64,000 bases of DNA from Nocardia vaccinii NBRC 15922 (lineage in GTDB: Bacteria; Actinomycetota; Actinomycetes; Mycobacteriales; Mycobacteriaceae). The DNA lies in contig NZ_BDCC01000005.1 in the NCBI RefSeq assembly GCF_001613305.1, forward strand, positions 186,001 to 250,000. The letters are read 5' to 3'. Below the pieces are notes generated by a model. It was not told where the DNA came from and searched no databases. It saw only the letters and a list, made by a program, of their open reading frames with translations. The first letter of the stretch is position 1. Each line of letters begins with the position of its first letter. This document shows positions 19,238 to 29,077 of the stretch, piece by piece. Both the position numbers and the translations under genes were made by a program.

Positions 19238-20178
19238 CGCACACCACCTCGCGCGACCGCGGCTCGCCCGCCCCAACGCCACAGGCCCGCTGCCCATTCG
19301 CGGCCTTCCGGGATGCCGACGCGGCGGTAGGCGACCAGCACGATGAGCACGGCCATCACCACCAGGAGCAGCGACAGTGCCACCGCGGCGCCGGGATCGT
19401 TCTCGCGCTGGAGGTAGATCTCCAGGGGGAGGGTGCGGGTGCGGCCCTGCAGGCTGCCCGCGAAGGTGAGGGTCGCGCCGAATTCGCCCAGCGCGCGGGC
19501 GAAGGCCAGGACCGAACCGGAGATCAGGGCGGGCCGCAACAGCGGCACCGTGATTCGCCGCCACACGGTCGTCGGCGCGGCGCCGAGGGTGGCCGCGATC
19601 CGCTCATAGCGCTCACCGGACGTGCGCATCGCTCCCTCGAGCGTGATCACCAGGAACGGCAGCGCCACGAAGGACTGTGCGAGCACCACAGCCGTTGTGC
19701 TGAAGGCGATCTCGATGCCCATGGCCTCGAGCCGCTTGCCCAGCAGTCCGTACCGCCCGAACAGATACAGCAGCGACAGACCGCCCACGACCGGCGGTAA
19801 CACCAAGGGCAACAACACCATCGCCCGCAACACCGGCAGAATCCGCCACCGCACCCGGGCCAGCAGCACCGCCATCGGCACCCCCAGCACCACGCACACC
19901 ACGGTACTGGCCAACGCCGTCCTCAGACTCAGCCACAACGCGTCCCGTGACGCCGCCGAGGTCACCAACTCCCCGAAATGCGACCATTCCACCGCCTTCG
20001 TCAACGCCAGCAAGGGCCCGATGACGAACGCGAACCCCACCAGCGCCGGAAGCAACAGCCACCGCGGCACCCCGGGCCCCGGCCCTCGCAGCAGCGCCCG
20101 CAGACCGCGCCTGGTCGCGCCGGCGACAGCTCGATTTTCCGAACCGCCACTCGACGACACCGGCTCGCCCGCGTTCAC
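19234..20178 (-). CDS. modB: Molybdate ABC transporter permease ModB
   Basis: A CysW/ModB-type permease with helices from [19 protein letters not shown] onward and the EAA-like coupling loop ([18 protein letters not shown]). GTG 20178 gives 314 residues and has a GGGGG tract 7 nt upstream; the frame extends to 20250. The N-terminal 50 residues are hydrophilic. It is coupled to modC by a 4-bp overlap and lies 270 bp downstream of modA. The long gap to modA is unusual for this operon. Confidence 0.9.
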   Translation of the reverse strand: MNAGEPVSSSGGSENRAVAGATRRGLRALLRGPGPGVPRWLLLPALVGFAFVIGPLLALTKAVEWSHFGELVTSAASRDALWLSLRTALASTVVCVVLGVPMAVLLARVRWRILPVLRAMVLLPLVLPPVVGGLSLLYLFGRYGLLGKRLEAMGIEIAFSTTAVVLAQSFVALPFLVITLEGAMRTSGERYERIAATLGAAPTTVWRRITVPLLRPALISGSVLAFARALGEFGATLTFAGSLQGRTRTLPLEIYLQRENDPGAAVALSLLLVVMAVLIVLVAYRRVGIPEGREWAAGLWRWGGRAAVARGGVR

Positions 20179-20448
20179 CACATCACCCCCGGTCGCGTCG
20201 ACACCATTCGCACAGATCCGGAACAGCACGACCGGATACACCGCCCGCACGCGTCCGGCCCCACGCTCACGCGGCAGCCCCGTCGTGCACCGGTACCGCC
20301 GAGGTAGGCGCGAACAGGTTCGGCAATGTCCACCGAATCTTTCCCGTTCACGGCACTACCACCCGCGTGGTTCCCGGCTCGCGCAATCTGTCTCGCAAGC
20401 AGGAGGCCGAGCTCTTGCCCACCGTCGAATCACGCGGCCCGCCTGCGG

Positions 20449-21216
20449 TCACGGCGCGCCGAATCCGGCCTTCGCCAGGGCAGCGCGCCCATCGGGACCG
20501 GTCACCAGCTCGTCGAACTGTTCGGCCAGATCGGCGTGCTTCGAATCGGCAACCGCGGCAATGGGATAGGTGTTGACCGCGCCCGATGATTCCGGGAAGG
20601 AGACGGTGGTGACCTTGTTTCCCGCGCCGGCCGCGTCGGTCACGTAGACCAGTCCGGCGTCGGCATCACCCGAGGTGACCTTGGACAGCACGTCGGTGAC
20701 GTCGGATTCCTCGCTGACCGGGGACAGCGTGACGTGCGAGGCCGCCTCGACCTTCTCGGCCGCCGAACCGCACGGCACCTGCGGCGCGCAGACCACGACC
20801 TTCATATCGGGTGCGGCCAGATCCGCCAGCCTGGCAACATGTTTCGGATTGCCGGGCGGAGTGACGATGGTCAGCACATTGGTCGCGAAATTCCGCGGCG
20901 TCGCGGTGATCCGCTTGGTCTCGAGCACCTTCCGCATGTTCGCGGTATCCGCGGCAGCGAATACGTCCGCGGGTGCGCCCTGGTTCAGCTGCGCGGCCAG
21001 ATCCGAGGAACCGGCGAAGGAGAAGCTGACCTTGGTATTCGGGTGTTCGGACTCGAACTTCTCGCCCAGCTCGGCGAACACCCGATTGAGCGAGGCCGCG
21101 GCGAACACGGTCAGCGTGGTCGTCGAACCGCCCGAATCGCTCGAACCACAGGCCGCCAGCGCCGCACCCAATGCCGCGGCCGTGATCACCGCCCCCGCAC
21201 GACGCGCACGGCTCAT
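20449..21216 (-). CDS. modA: Molybdate-binding lipoprotein ModA
   Basis: The 255-residue precursor has a lipoprotein signal (ALAAC, lipidated Cys23) and a type II periplasmic binding fold: LTVFAAASLNRVFAEL at the start, FAGSSDLAAQLNQGAPADVFAAAD, and the hinge segment DAGLVYVTDA. These Ser/Ala/Tyr positions are those that bind tetrahedral molybdate or tungstate in ModA. ATG 21216 overlaps the stop of the upstream regulator gene (ATGA), so the two are coupled. It delivers molybdate for molybdopterin enzymes. Confidence 0.92.
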   Translation of the reverse strand: MSRARRAGAVITAAALGAALAACGSSDSGGSTTTLTVFAAASLNRVFAELGEKFESEHPNTKVSFSFAGSSDLAAQLNQGAPADVFAAADTANMRKVLETKRITATPRNFATNVLTIVTPPGNPKHVARLADLAAPDMKVVVCAPQVPCGSAAEKVEAASHVTLSPVSEESDVTDVLSKVTSGDADAGLVYVTDAAGAGNKVTTVSFPESSGAVNTYPIAAVADSKHADLAEQFDELVTGPDGRAALAKAGFGAP

Positions 21217-21608
21217 GGCGTTTCGACCACCACTGTGGTCGCCTTCACGCTGGCCACCGCGATGCTGCCGGGTTCCAGCCCCAACCTTCGCACCGACTCG
21301 CTGCTCATCAGGGATACCACCGTGAACGGCCCACATTGCATTTCCACCTGTGCCATCACCCCGTCGGCCACCACAGCGGTGACCAATCCGGGAAACCGGT
21401 TGCGAGCCGAGCTGGCCCCGCCCAGCGTCACCTGCGGCGGCCGCGCCTGGGCGACCGCCCATGCCGCGAGATCCCCGCCGTCGATCACCAGGCGTCCGGA
21501 CACGTCCTTGTGCGCGTCGAGTGCACCGGTATCGATCCACCGGCGCACGGTGTCGTCGCTGACACCGAGCAGTTCGGCGGCGTCACGAATCCGCAGATCG
21601 GGCATCAT
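21213..21608 (-). CDS. HTH-TOBE molybdate-responsive regulator or storage protein
   Basis: The 131-residue protein has an N-terminal excisionase/MerR-type helix-turn-helix (residues about 4-50: IRDAAELLGVSDDTVRRWID) and a C-terminal Mop/TOBE domain (about 68-131) of the kind that binds molybdate. It leads the mod operon and overlaps modA by 4 bp. By its domains it is a compact ModE analogue that could control the operon. ATG 21608 or ATG 21605 may be the start; a TATTCT hexamer lies 3-6 bp upstream, so translation may start at the transcript end. Confidence 0.82.
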   Translation of the reverse strand: MMPDLRIRDAAELLGVSDDTVRRWIDTGALDAHKDVSGRLVIDGGDLAAWAVAQARPPQVTLGGASSARNRFPGLVTAVVADGVMAQVEMQCGPFTVVSLMSSESVRRLGLEPGSIAVASVKATTVVVETP

Positions 21609-21611
21609 TGA

Positions 21612-21667
21612 AGAATAGTTCCGCAGATTCGGTGAAAACAAGGCCGATCATCCGAATCTACGGATTC
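21612..21667. promoter_or_regulatory. Candidate mod-operon promoter and operator repeats
   Basis: On the minus strand TATTCT (21617-21612) just precedes the regulator start. Upstream of it AGATTCGG (21625-21632) is mirrored by CCGAATCT (21652-21659), and GGATTC follows at 21662-21667. The repeated GAATC half-sites sit between the divergent starts at 21608 and 21690 and could be the operator for the HTH-TOBE protein. This is inference from layout only. Confidence 0.35.
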
Positions 21668-21689
21668 ATTCGCGCCGAACTCGGTCGGT

Positions 21690-22559
21690 GTGAACAACTG
21701 GGAGCACCGGATGTCACCGGCGGCCAGTACGCTCATAGCAATCATGGCCACCTATTTCGATCCGAGATCCTGGTCGCCGTTGCGTGCCGTCGGCCTCGGC
21801 AGGCGCCTGCTGGACCCGGGCTGGTTGGATCAGTGGAGTTTCTTCACCACCGCCTGGCTCGACCCGGTCGCGGATCTGGGCTCCGGCGCGGTCACCGCGC
21901 TATTGCCCGATGTGCTGATGACGCTGCTCAGTGAGGGAATCCTGAGCCGGTTCGGCGGTCAGGTGATCAGCGCGGCTTTGCTCGGCAGCGATATGACCGC
22001 CACCCTGGAAACCCTCGAGGCCCGCCGCCGCGGCGCGCACTTCGAGACCCGGGCCGCGCTCAGCGACCTGCGCTGGAACGGTCATCCGATCGAGCGGATG
22101 ACCGTCGTCGCGCACGGTGTGCGGCTGATTCCGGGCGTGCCGACGAAGGTGCGCAGCACCCAACTAGACATCACCGGCACCATCACCACCACCGCGCTGA
22201 TCGGCTGGCTGAACACCTGGCAACTCGACTGGAAGCTGGGTGTGGCCGCCGATGGACTGATCACCGCCCGGCACCGGCGGCTGCGGATTCAGGCGCTGGT
22301 GGACGCGTCGGTGACGAACGACCTGCTCACCGTGCGGGTGCGGCGGGCCAGTTGGATGGGTGTGCGGTTTCCGCGGCGAGCGTTCACGGTGACCCCGATC
22401 CCGCTGACCGACCTGCCGAAGCAGCTCGCGGTGCGCAGTGCCGAACGCGATGGTGAGCTGGTGCGATTCCACGTGGACGTGCCCGAGATCACCGGATCGT
22501 TCGATCTGGCGCAGATGCGTTCGGCCATCGTCGCGGGGACGACGCTGATCATCTTCTAG
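21690..22559 (+). CDS. Conserved hypothetical protein, possibly LmeA-like (DUF2993)
   Basis: The 289-residue product has no clear signal peptide. A hydrophobic stretch (VTALLPDVLMTLLSEGILSRFGG) is followed by a beta-rich part with alternating strands (TQLDITGTITTTALIGWL, LITARHRRLRIQALVDA, LLTVRVRRASWMG) and a late LPKQLAVRSAERDGELVRFHVDVPEI block. The pattern recalls DUF2993/LmeA phospholipid-binding proteins of mycobacteria, but I am not sure. GTG 21690, ATG 21711 and ATG 21744 are all possible starts. It is divergent from the mod operon. Confidence 0.6.
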   Translation: MNNWEHRMSPAASTLIAIMATYFDPRSWSPLRAVGLGRRLLDPGWLDQWSFFTTAWLDPVADLGSGAVTALLPDVLMTLLSEGILSRFGGQVISAALLGSDMTATLETLEARRRGAHFETRAALSDLRWNGHPIERMTVVAHGVRLIPGVPTKVRSTQLDITGTITTTALIGWLNTWQLDWKLGVAADGLITARHRRLRIQALVDASVTNDLLTVRVRRASWMGVRFPRRAFTVTPIPLTDLPKQLAVRSAERDGELVRFHVDVPEITGSFDLAQMRSAIVAGTTLIIF

Positions 22560-22591
22560 GCGGCGTCTTCCAGGCGGCGTCTTCCAGGGCC

Positions 22592-24046
22592 CTACTGTCC
22601 GCCCGCGTTCCACCACTCCCGCAGCGCGGTCTCGGCCTCCTCGCGCGTCATCGGGCCGCGGTCCAGGCGCAGTTCCTTCAGATACCGCCACGCCCGGCCG
22701 ACCTGCGGTCCCGGTTCGAGACCGAGCAACTCCATGATGGCGTTGCCGTCCAGGTCGGGGCGCACCCGCGCCAGATCCTCCTGCTGCTGCAGCCGTTCGA
22801 TGCGCGCCTCGAGATCGTCGTAGGTGGCGCGCAGTGCGGCGGCGCGGCGCTTATTGCGGGTGGTGCAGTCCGCGCGGACCAGTTTGTGCAGGCGGGGCAG
22901 CAGGTCGCCGCCGTCGGTGACGTAGCGGCGCACCGCCGAATCGGTCCACTGCCCCTTGCCGTAGCCGTGGAAACGCAGGTGCAGATAGACCAGACGGGCC
23001 ACGTCCTCGGTGAACTGCTTCGGATATTTCAAGGCGCGCATACGCTTTCGCACCATTTTCGCGCCGACCACCTCATGATGGTGGAAGCTCACCCCGCCGC
23101 CCGCCTCATTACGCTTGGTGGGCGGTTTGCCGACGTCGTGCAGCAGCGCCGCCCAGCGCAGCACCAGGTCCGGATCACCCTGCTCCTGATCGATCGCCTG
23201 GCGCAGCACCGTCAGCGAATGCTGGTAGACGTCCTTGTGCTGGTGGTGCTCGTCGATCTCGAGTTTCATCGCGGGCACCTCGGGCAGGACCCGCTCGGCC
23301 AGCCCGGTCTCGCACATGATGTCGATGCCCTCGGTCGGATGTTCCCCGGCGATCAGCTTGTCCAGTTCGGCGCGCACCCGCTCCGCGGTGATCCGGCCGA
23401 TCTCGTCGGCCATCATCGCGGTCGCGATGCGCACCCGCGGCGCGAGTTCGAAGCCCAGCTGGGAGACGAAACGCGCGCCGCGCAACATCCGCAGCGGATC
23501 GTCGTTGAACGAATCCTCCGGTGCGGCAGGGGTATCGAGCACACCGGCCAGCAGCGCGGACATACCGTCGAGCGGGTCTACGAATTCGAGTCCACCGTCC
23601 GCGCCGACCCGCACGGCCATCGCGTTCACGGTGAAATCGCGGCGGACGAGATCGCCTTCGAGAGTGTCGCCGAAGGTCACCTCGGGATTGCGCGAGATCC
23701 GGTCGTAGCTGTCGCTGCGGAACGTGGTGATTTCCAGCTGCCATCCCGATTTGGCCGCGCTGACCGTGCCGAACGCCAAACCGCCCGTGTCCCAGAGGTT
23801 GTCGACCCACCCGCGCACGATCTGCTGCACGGTCTCCGGCCGTGCGTCGGTGGTGAAGTCCAGATCGGTGCCCAGCCGCCCGAGCACCGCATCGCGCACA
23901 CTGCCGCCAACCAGGTACAGCTGATGTCCGTGCGCGGCGAACATCTCACCGAGCGGGGTCAGCACATCCGACACCCGCCCCAGCGTGATTGCCGCCGATG
24001 CAAGCAGTCTCGTGCGCCGATCCCCTGGCGATAACGGGACCGGCAC
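22592..24046 (-). CDS. pcnA: CCA-adding tRNA nucleotidyltransferase
   Basis: It adds or repairs the 3'-CCA of tRNAs. GTG 24046 is chosen because a GAGG site lies 8 nt upstream and the resulting 484 residues match the 480 of the M. tuberculosis protein. The class II nucleotidyltransferase head has LYLVGGSVRD (GGS at 47-49) and the catalytic Asp61 and Asp63 in TDLDF. RRDFTVNAM follows. A C-terminal HD domain (LLHDVGKP and the HHHEVVGAKM block) is present, as in the actinobacterial family. It marks the left end of the origin-linked conserved cluster. Confidence 0.95.
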   Translation of the reverse strand: MPVPLSPGDRRTRLLASAAITLGRVSDVLTPLGEMFAAHGHQLYLVGGSVRDAVLGRLGTDLDFTTDARPETVQQIVRGWVDNLWDTGGLAFGTVSAAKSGWQLEITTFRSDSYDRISRNPEVTFGDTLEGDLVRRDFTVNAMAVRVGADGGLEFVDPLDGMSALLAGVLDTPAAPEDSFNDDPLRMLRGARFVSQLGFELAPRVRIATAMMADEIGRITAERVRAELDKLIAGEHPTEGIDIMCETGLAERVLPEVPAMKLEIDEHHQHKDVYQHSLTVLRQAIDQEQGDPDLVLRWAALLHDVGKPPTKRNEAGGGVSFHHHEVVGAKMVRKRMRALKYPKQFTEDVARLVYLHLRFHGYGKGQWTDSAVRRYVTDGGDLLPRLHKLVRADCTTRNKRRAAALRATYDDLEARIERLQQQEDLARVRPDLDGNAIMELLGLEPGPQVGRAWRYLKELRLDRGPMTREEAETALREWWNAGGQ

Positions 24047-24208
24047 TGCTACATCCTCGGACTTCGGCGAAACCACAGCCACGCAGCTTACTGACCGGAG
24101 AACCCGCGACCCCATCGGCGGCGTCGAGAACACCCGAGGCGCGCCGCGCCGCGCCACACCCCGACCCGGCGATCGGTCCCGGATCTCAGTGGGAACAACC
24201 GTGCCGCA

Positions 24209-24910
24209 TCAGCATCCGGCCTCGTCCAGCCACTGCGTGACCACGTCGTCGGCGCGCCGGCCCAGCTCCGGGCCGATCGCCGCCGCATCACGCCGCAGAA
24301 TGCGCGGATCGATATCCGCGGCGGCGAGCGCCCCGGCGTGGCCCCAGAGCCAGTGTTCGATGTCGCGGTGATCGGTCTCCAGGTGGAATTGGAGTCCGAG
24401 GACGTGATTCTCGACGACGAACGCCTGATTCGGGCACTGCGCGGTGGCCGCGAGGTTACGGGCGCCGTCGGGCAGTTCCAGACAGTCGTTGTGCCAGTGC
24501 AGGACGGGAATTCCGGCGAGGTGGCGCAGGGGCGAGTTCAGCCCGTCGGGGCTGAGGTCGAGCGGGGCGTAGCCGATCTCCGTGGTCGCCCCCGGGACGA
24601 CCGCGGCCCCGAGCACGCGGGCGAGCAGTTGTGCGCCCAGACAGATCCCGATCGTGGGTCCGCGCGTACTCAGCCGGGCCCGCAGTGCGGTGAGTTCGTC
24701 GTTCAGGACCGGATAGCGATCGATGTCATTGACGCCGACCGGGCCGCCGAGCACGACCAGCAGATCGGCGTCGATCACCGCCTCGGCGTCGATGCCTTCG
24801 GTCGCGACATCCAGATAGCGCACGGCGTAGCCCCGATCGCGCAGCAGGGGATCGAGCAGCCCGAGATCCTCGAAAGCGAGATGGCGCACGGCCAGGGCGA
24901 CGGGAGACAT
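24209..24910 (-). CDS. Class I glutamine amidotransferase-like protein
   Basis: A 233-residue stand-alone GATase1 domain of the GMP-synthase-like type. The nucleophile elbow GICLGAQ carries Cys90, and the His/Glu of the triad are His176 and Glu178 in QFHLE. The oxyanion segment GGPVGV is present. Such free-standing proteins are often annotated as GMP synthase glutamine amidotransferase subunits but may hydrolyse gamma-glutamyl compounds. It lies 10 bp downstream of a short-chain dehydrogenase gene and is probably cotranscribed with it. Confidence 0.85.
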   Translation of the reverse strand: MSPVALAVRHLAFEDLGLLDPLLRDRGYAVRYLDVATEGIDAEAVIDADLLVVLGGPVGVNDIDRYPVLNDELTALRARLSTRGPTIGICLGAQLLARVLGAAVVPGATTEIGYAPLDLSPDGLNSPLRHLAGIPVLHWHNDCLELPDGARNLAATAQCPNQAFVVENHVLGLQFHLETDHRDIEHWLWGHAGALAAADIDPRILRRDAAAIGPELGRRADDVVTQWLDEAGC

Positions 24911-24920
24911 GGGTGGCCTT

Positions 24921-25682
24921 TCAGCTGCGTAGATACGATGCGCCGTTGAGGTCGACGATGGTGCCCGAGGCCCAGGCCGCGGCCGGCGACGCGAGAAAGC
25001 GGACGGCCGCGGCGATCTCCTCCGGAGTGCCGACCCGGCCGAACGGGCTCTGGCCGCGGATCCGATCGCCGTCGGGGCCGGCGAGTTTGGCGGTCTGGCG
25101 TTCGGTGGCGACGAAGCCCGGGGCCACCGATGTCACGACGATGTCGTGCGGCGCCAGCGCGAGGGCCATCGACTGTCCGAACGCGTGCAGGGCGGCCTTG
25201 CTCGCTCCATAGGCGGGAAATTCGGGTTCACCGCAGAACGCGCCGCGCGATCCGATGTTCACGATGCTCCCGCCGACGCCGCGGCCGATCAGGTGCCGGG
25301 CCACCGCCCAGGTCACCTCGGCCGAGCCCAGCACGTTGACGTCCAGCATGCGTCGCCAGATCTGCTGCCAGGTGTGCAGCGGGACATCGGCGACCGGATG
25401 ACGGGTGCTGTCCGCCGGTGCGACGGCGGCATTGTTGATCAGGACGTCGATGCCGCCGAGCGCCGCCACGGCCTCGGCCACGATCCGTTCGCCGGTGCCG
25501 GGTTCGCCGAGATCACCCTCGATCAGCGTGTGCCCACTGCCGGGCAGTTGCCGCAACGTCTCCTCGGCGTCCGCGCGCCGGACGGCGTACTGCACCGCCA
25601 CCCGATCGCCGCCCTCGGCGAACGTCGTGGCGATGGCCCGGCCGATGCCTCGGGACGCACCCGTGACCAGTACCCCCCTCAT
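24921..25682 (-). CDS. Short-chain dehydrogenase/reductase
   Basis: A classical 253-residue SDR. The NAD(P)-binding TGASRGIG is at 7-14, NNAAV follows at 83-87, and the catalytic Ser145, Tyr158 and Lys162 lie in NIGSRG and YGASK. ATG 25682 begins directly at the Rossmann fold; the open frame extends far upstream only as an antisense shadow of the next genes. Substrate unknown; the sequence resembles the FabG/glucose-dehydrogenase-like group. It is divergent from mutT4. Confidence 0.9.
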   Translation of the reverse strand: MRGVLVTGASRGIGRAIATTFAEGGDRVAVQYAVRRADAEETLRQLPGSGHTLIEGDLGEPGTGERIVAEAVAALGGIDVLINNAAVAPADSTRHPVADVPLHTWQQIWRRMLDVNVLGSAEVTWAVARHLIGRGVGGSIVNIGSRGAFCGEPEFPAYGASKAALHAFGQSMALALAPHDIVVTSVAPGFVATERQTAKLAGPDGDRIRGQSPFGRVGTPEEIAAAVRFLASPAAAWASGTIVDLNGASYLRS

Positions 25683-25826
25683 CGTGCGAGCGCCGTCCAC
25701 TCGTCGCGGAACACCTCGGAATCCATCCGCCAACACAACCACAGCGGGGTTCGCGGCCCTTCGACGGCGAGCCGCACGGGCCGCGACCGCGCCGGAGCGA
25801 TGCGGTAACGGACAATCCCGCACAGC

Positions 25827-25832
25827 TAGACT
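25827..25832 (+). promoter_or_regulatory. Candidate -10 element for mutT4, leaderless start
   Basis: TAGACT ends 6 bp before GTG 25839. There is no Shine-Dalgarno before this GTG, so transcription starting at or near the G would give a leaderless mRNA, a frequent arrangement in mycobacteria and relatives. Confidence 0.4.
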
Positions 25833-25838
25833 GACCGG

Positions 25839-26375
25839 GTGTCTCCGGCCGATCGCGCGAACAGTCGACGCCGCCAACCCCGGCGCCGCGGTTCGGCCGG
25901 TAATGCGGCCAACCCGAGGATGCGCACTGTGCGCGAAACCTCCGCGGGCGGGTTGGTCGTGGACGGGTTGGACGGCCCTCACGACCAACGTTTCGCCGCT
26001 CTGATCGGCCGCACCGACCGGCGCGGGCGGCTGCTGTGGTCGCTGCCGAAGGGACATATCGAACAGGGCGAGACCGCCGAGCAGACCGCGGTGCGTGAGG
26101 TGGCCGAGGAAACCGGGATAAGCGGCCTGGTCGTCGCCGAACTCGGCAGCATCGATTACTGGTTCGTCACCGAGGGCCGCCGGGTACACAAGACGGTGCA
26201 CCACTATCTGATGCGCTCGGTCGGCGGCGAGTTGTCCGACGCCGATATAGAAGTCACCCAGGTTGCCTGGGTTCCGCTCACCGACCTTGATTCCCGGCTG
26301 GCGTACGCCGATGAGCGCCGGCTGGCGGAGGTCGCGAACCGCCTGATCGACCGGATGGAGAACGGCAAACAATGA
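25839..26375 (+). CDS. mutT4: Nudix hydrolase, MutT4 homologue
   Basis: A 178-residue Nudix protein. The Nudix box spans about 72-94 with Gly72, Glu78, Arg86, Glu87, Glu90, Glu91 and Gly93 in place, and is preceded by [11 protein letters not shown]. The N-terminal 28 residues are Arg-rich, as in M. tuberculosis MutT4 (Rv3908), which holds the same position between pcnA and the DUF6049 gene. Family members hydrolyse nucleoside di- or triphosphate derivatives; the true substrate is not known. A second start at the internal ATG (MRTVRE) would remove the Arg-rich head. Confidence 0.92.
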   Translation: MSPADRANSRRRQPRRRGSAGNAANPRMRTVRETSAGGLVVDGLDGPHDQRFAALIGRTDRRGRLLWSLPKGHIEQGETAEQTAVREVAEETGISGLVVAELGSIDYWFVTEGRRVHKTVHHYLMRSVGGELSDADIEVTQVAWVPLTDLDSRLAYADERRLAEVANRLIDRMENGKQ

Positions 26376-26397
26376 CGCATGCGGGTCGGAGGCGTCA

Positions 26398-28959
26398 ATG
26401 AGCCAGCTCATCGACGCCCCGCAGGCGCGGGCGCGGACACTGTCGCGACACCGCTGGGCGGCGAGTATCGCCGTCCTGGCCCTCGCCGTGCTGAACATCG
26501 CGCTGACCGGCCCGGCCGCCGCGGAACCGTCGGGCGTCGGCGATTCCTCCTCGACGCCGAAATTCCTCAAGCTGACCCTCGACTCGGTATCCCCGAACAC
26601 GGTCACCACCAGCAGTGATTCCGTGGTCGCCATCACCGGGACGGTCACCAATATCGGCGATCGAGTGGTGGACGACATCGAGCTGCGGACCCAGCGCGCC
26701 GGTGCGATCACCGATCCGCGCGGGCTGCGTTCGGCGCTGCGGCTGGATCAGTCCAGCTATCCGATCGACACGCCGTTCGTGGACGTCGCGAAGAGACTGA
26801 GTCCCGGACAGCGCAAGCAGTTCACCCTGCGGGTGGGCGTGCGCGCGGGCAGTAAGGGCACGCCGGGAAGTGCGCCGGTCACCGCATCGCTGGACATCAC
26901 CTCGCCCGGGGTGTACCCGCTGCTGCTGAACGTCAACGGGATGCCTGCCTACGGCGGTCAGGCCCGTCTGGACGACGCGCGTTTCCTGCTCCCAGTGCTG
27001 GGTCTGCCCGCACCGACGGGTGATTCGGATGCCAAGTCCGGCCAAACCGTTCCGGCCCCGGCCGATGCACCCGTCGCGACCACCATGCTGTGGCCGCTGG
27101 CCGACCGGCCGCGACTGGTCGCCGGAATCCCCGGCTCGGTCAACGGCAAGGCTCTGCTCACCGATGACGAACTGGCCGGCGAGCTGGCCACCGGCGGACG
27201 CCTCGACCAACTGCTCGGCGCGCTGGAATCGGCGGTCCACCCCGATTCGGCCGGTACCGGGACCGATATCGCGAATGCCCTGTGCCTGGCCGTCGATCCC
27301 GACCTGCTGCTCACCGTCTCGGATATGACGACCGGATACCGGGTGCTGGCCAGTCCGTCCGACCCCGACGGCCCGACCCGCGACGGCACCGGCACCGAGG
27401 CCGCCAAGGCGTGGCTGAACCGGTTGCGCGCGCTGGCTCCGGCGATGTGCACCGTCAGCCTGCCGTTCGCCCAGGTCGACCTGTCCGCCCTGGCCGCCGT
27501 GCACGATTCGGCAGTCACCTCCCGCGCGATCTCCGCTCCCGACGAGCTGGTCGACCAGATCCTGTCGATCAAGTCGGTGCACGGGGTGAGCCTGCCCGAA
27601 TCCGGCAGCATCGACTCGGACGCCGCGACGATGCTCGGCCAGCACGGTTTCACCTCCGCGGTCCTGGCCGACAACGCCGTCGCCCCCGCCGGGACATCCG
27701 GCAGTTCCGCCTCCTCGACGCACAACGCGACGACGGTATCGGCGAGCTCGAGCATCACCGCTCCGTCGACGGTGCGTCTGCCGGGCCCGACGCCCCCCGC
27801 CGCGCCGTCGAACGGAACCTCCGCCAGCACGCCCGATCCGGGAATCAAGGTGTCCACCTTCGACATCTGGCCCGCCACCGCACTGGCCGCGGTCGGATCG
27901 AATCCGCCGACGCCCGCGTTCACACCCGAGAACGTGCGTTACGACGTGGCCAAGGATTCCCGGACCGCACGTCTACAGGACGCGCTCGGAGCGATGACCT
28001 GGACCGCGCTCAATCCGCAGCCGAATCGGCCGCGCTCACAACTGCTCGTGCCGCCGCAGCAGTGGGGCGCCAACCGCGACGAGGCCTCCACACTGCTCAC
28101 CCAGTTGCGGACACTGATCCACAGCGGCCTGGCGACGGCGCGGTCGTTCCAGGATCTGCTTGCGGTACAAGCGGATTCGCATCCGTACGAGGTGAGTCGT
28201 TCCGCCGGCGCGCCCGCCGACGGGGTGCCCGGTGCGTTCGTCGCACCGGTCCAGCAGCAGGCCGGCCGGATCACCGATCTGATGAACACCCTGGTCGAGG
28301 TGCCGCAGCAGGAACCGACGCCGACCAACTTCCTGACCCCGCTGCGAGATGATCTCGTGCGTTCGTTGTCGCTGTCCGATCGGACCAGCACCGGTTCGCA
28401 GGCCGACACCGCCGCGCAACGCCGTCTCGATCAGACCACCACCGCGTTGAACGGGCTGTTCCGGTCGGTCAGTGTGCTGCCACCCGGCGGGGTGTACACG
28501 CTGGCCTCGGAGCAGAGTCCGCTACTGCTCGTCGCTCGCAACGAACTGCCCGTCGCGGCCCGGATCCGGTTCAAGATCGGGGTCCCGTCGGGCACCGATA
28601 TCACCGATATCGGCGAGCAGACCTTGCCCGCGGAGGGCACGCGATCGTTCCAGATTCCGACGAAGGTCAGTGACAGCCGAAGCTTGACGATTCCGATCTC
28701 CATTACCACACCCGACGGGATCGCGCTCGGCAACGCCACCTCGGTCAAGGTACGGTCCAACGCATACGGTTCAGCGTTGGCGATAATTACCGCATGTGCC
28801 GGTGCACTGCTGTTCCTGTTGGCCGGTCGTCGTTTGTGGCGCCGCTTCCGGGGACAGCCCGATCCGGCCGACGAGGGGTTGGACCCGGGGAAACGACGCA
28901 GGCTGAACAGGTACCTGCGTGCGCGGACGCGGGTCCTGCAGCGACAGGAGACACCATGA
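26398..28959 (+). CDS. DUF6049 membrane-anchored surface protein (Rv3909-like)
   Basis: An 853-residue protein with a signal sequence (about 20-42, ending TGPAAAE), a large extracytoplasmic part, and one C-terminal helix (about 790-812, LAIITACAGALLFLLAG) followed by an Arg-rich cytoplasmic tail. The N-terminal beta-domain (VVAITGTVTNIGDRVVDDIEL) looks like an adhesion or carbohydrate-binding fold. A Ser/Thr/Pro-rich linker lies around 440-480. This gene sits next to murJ throughout Mycobacteriales, which suggests a cell-envelope role. Its function is unproven. Confidence 0.85.
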   Translation: MSQLIDAPQARARTLSRHRWAASIAVLALAVLNIALTGPAAAEPSGVGDSSSTPKFLKLTLDSVSPNTVTTSSDSVVAITGTVTNIGDRVVDDIELRTQRAGAITDPRGLRSALRLDQSSYPIDTPFVDVAKRLSPGQRKQFTLRVGVRAGSKGTPGSAPVTASLDITSPGVYPLLLNVNGMPAYGGQARLDDARFLLPVLGLPAPTGDSDAKSGQTVPAPADAPVATTMLWPLADRPRLVAGIPGSVNGKALLTDDELAGELATGGRLDQLLGALESAVHPDSAGTGTDIANALCLAVDPDLLLTVSDMTTGYRVLASPSDPDGPTRDGTGTEAAKAWLNRLRALAPAMCTVSLPFAQVDLSALAAVHDSAVTSRAISAPDELVDQILSIKSVHGVSLPESGSIDSDAATMLGQHGFTSAVLADNAVAPAGTSGSSASSTHNATTVSASSSITAPSTVRLPGPTPPAAPSNGTSASTPDPGIKVSTFDIWPATALAAVGSNPPTPAFTPENVRYDVAKDSRTARLQDALGAMTWTALNPQPNRPRSQLLVPPQQWGANRDEASTLLTQLRTLIHSGLATARSFQDLLAVQADSHPYEVSRSAGAPADGVPGAFVAPVQQQAGRITDLMNTLVEVPQQEPTPTNFLTPLRDDLVRSLSLSDRTSTGSQADTAAQRRLDQTTTALNGLFRSVSVLPPGGVYTLASEQSPLLLVARNELPVAARIRFKIGVPSGTDITDIGEQTLPAEGTRSFQIPTKVSDSRSLTIPISITTPDGIALGNATSVKVRSNAYGSALAIITACAGALLFLLAGRRLWRRFRGQPDPADEGLDPGKRRRLNRYLRARTRVLQRQETP

Positions 28960-29077
28960 TCCAGTTCAGTGATCGAGCGGACGGGGCCGGATACGGCGCG
29001 CCCGCTCGGGGTGTCCCGTCGTGCCCGAGCCAGTTCGCCGACGCGTCCGGGCCCGTCCGCCCGGCGCCGGGGGTCCG

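Noticed and set aside
22558..22585. Two tandem copies of AGGCGGCGTCTTCC after the 21690 gene
   Set aside because: A 14-bp duplication spanning the stop codon; too small to assign a function and probably slippage.
24921..26711. A 596-residue version of the short-chain dehydrogenase
   Set aside because: The first 340 residues are antisense to mutT4 and the DUF6049 gene. The Rossmann fold starts right at ATG 25682.
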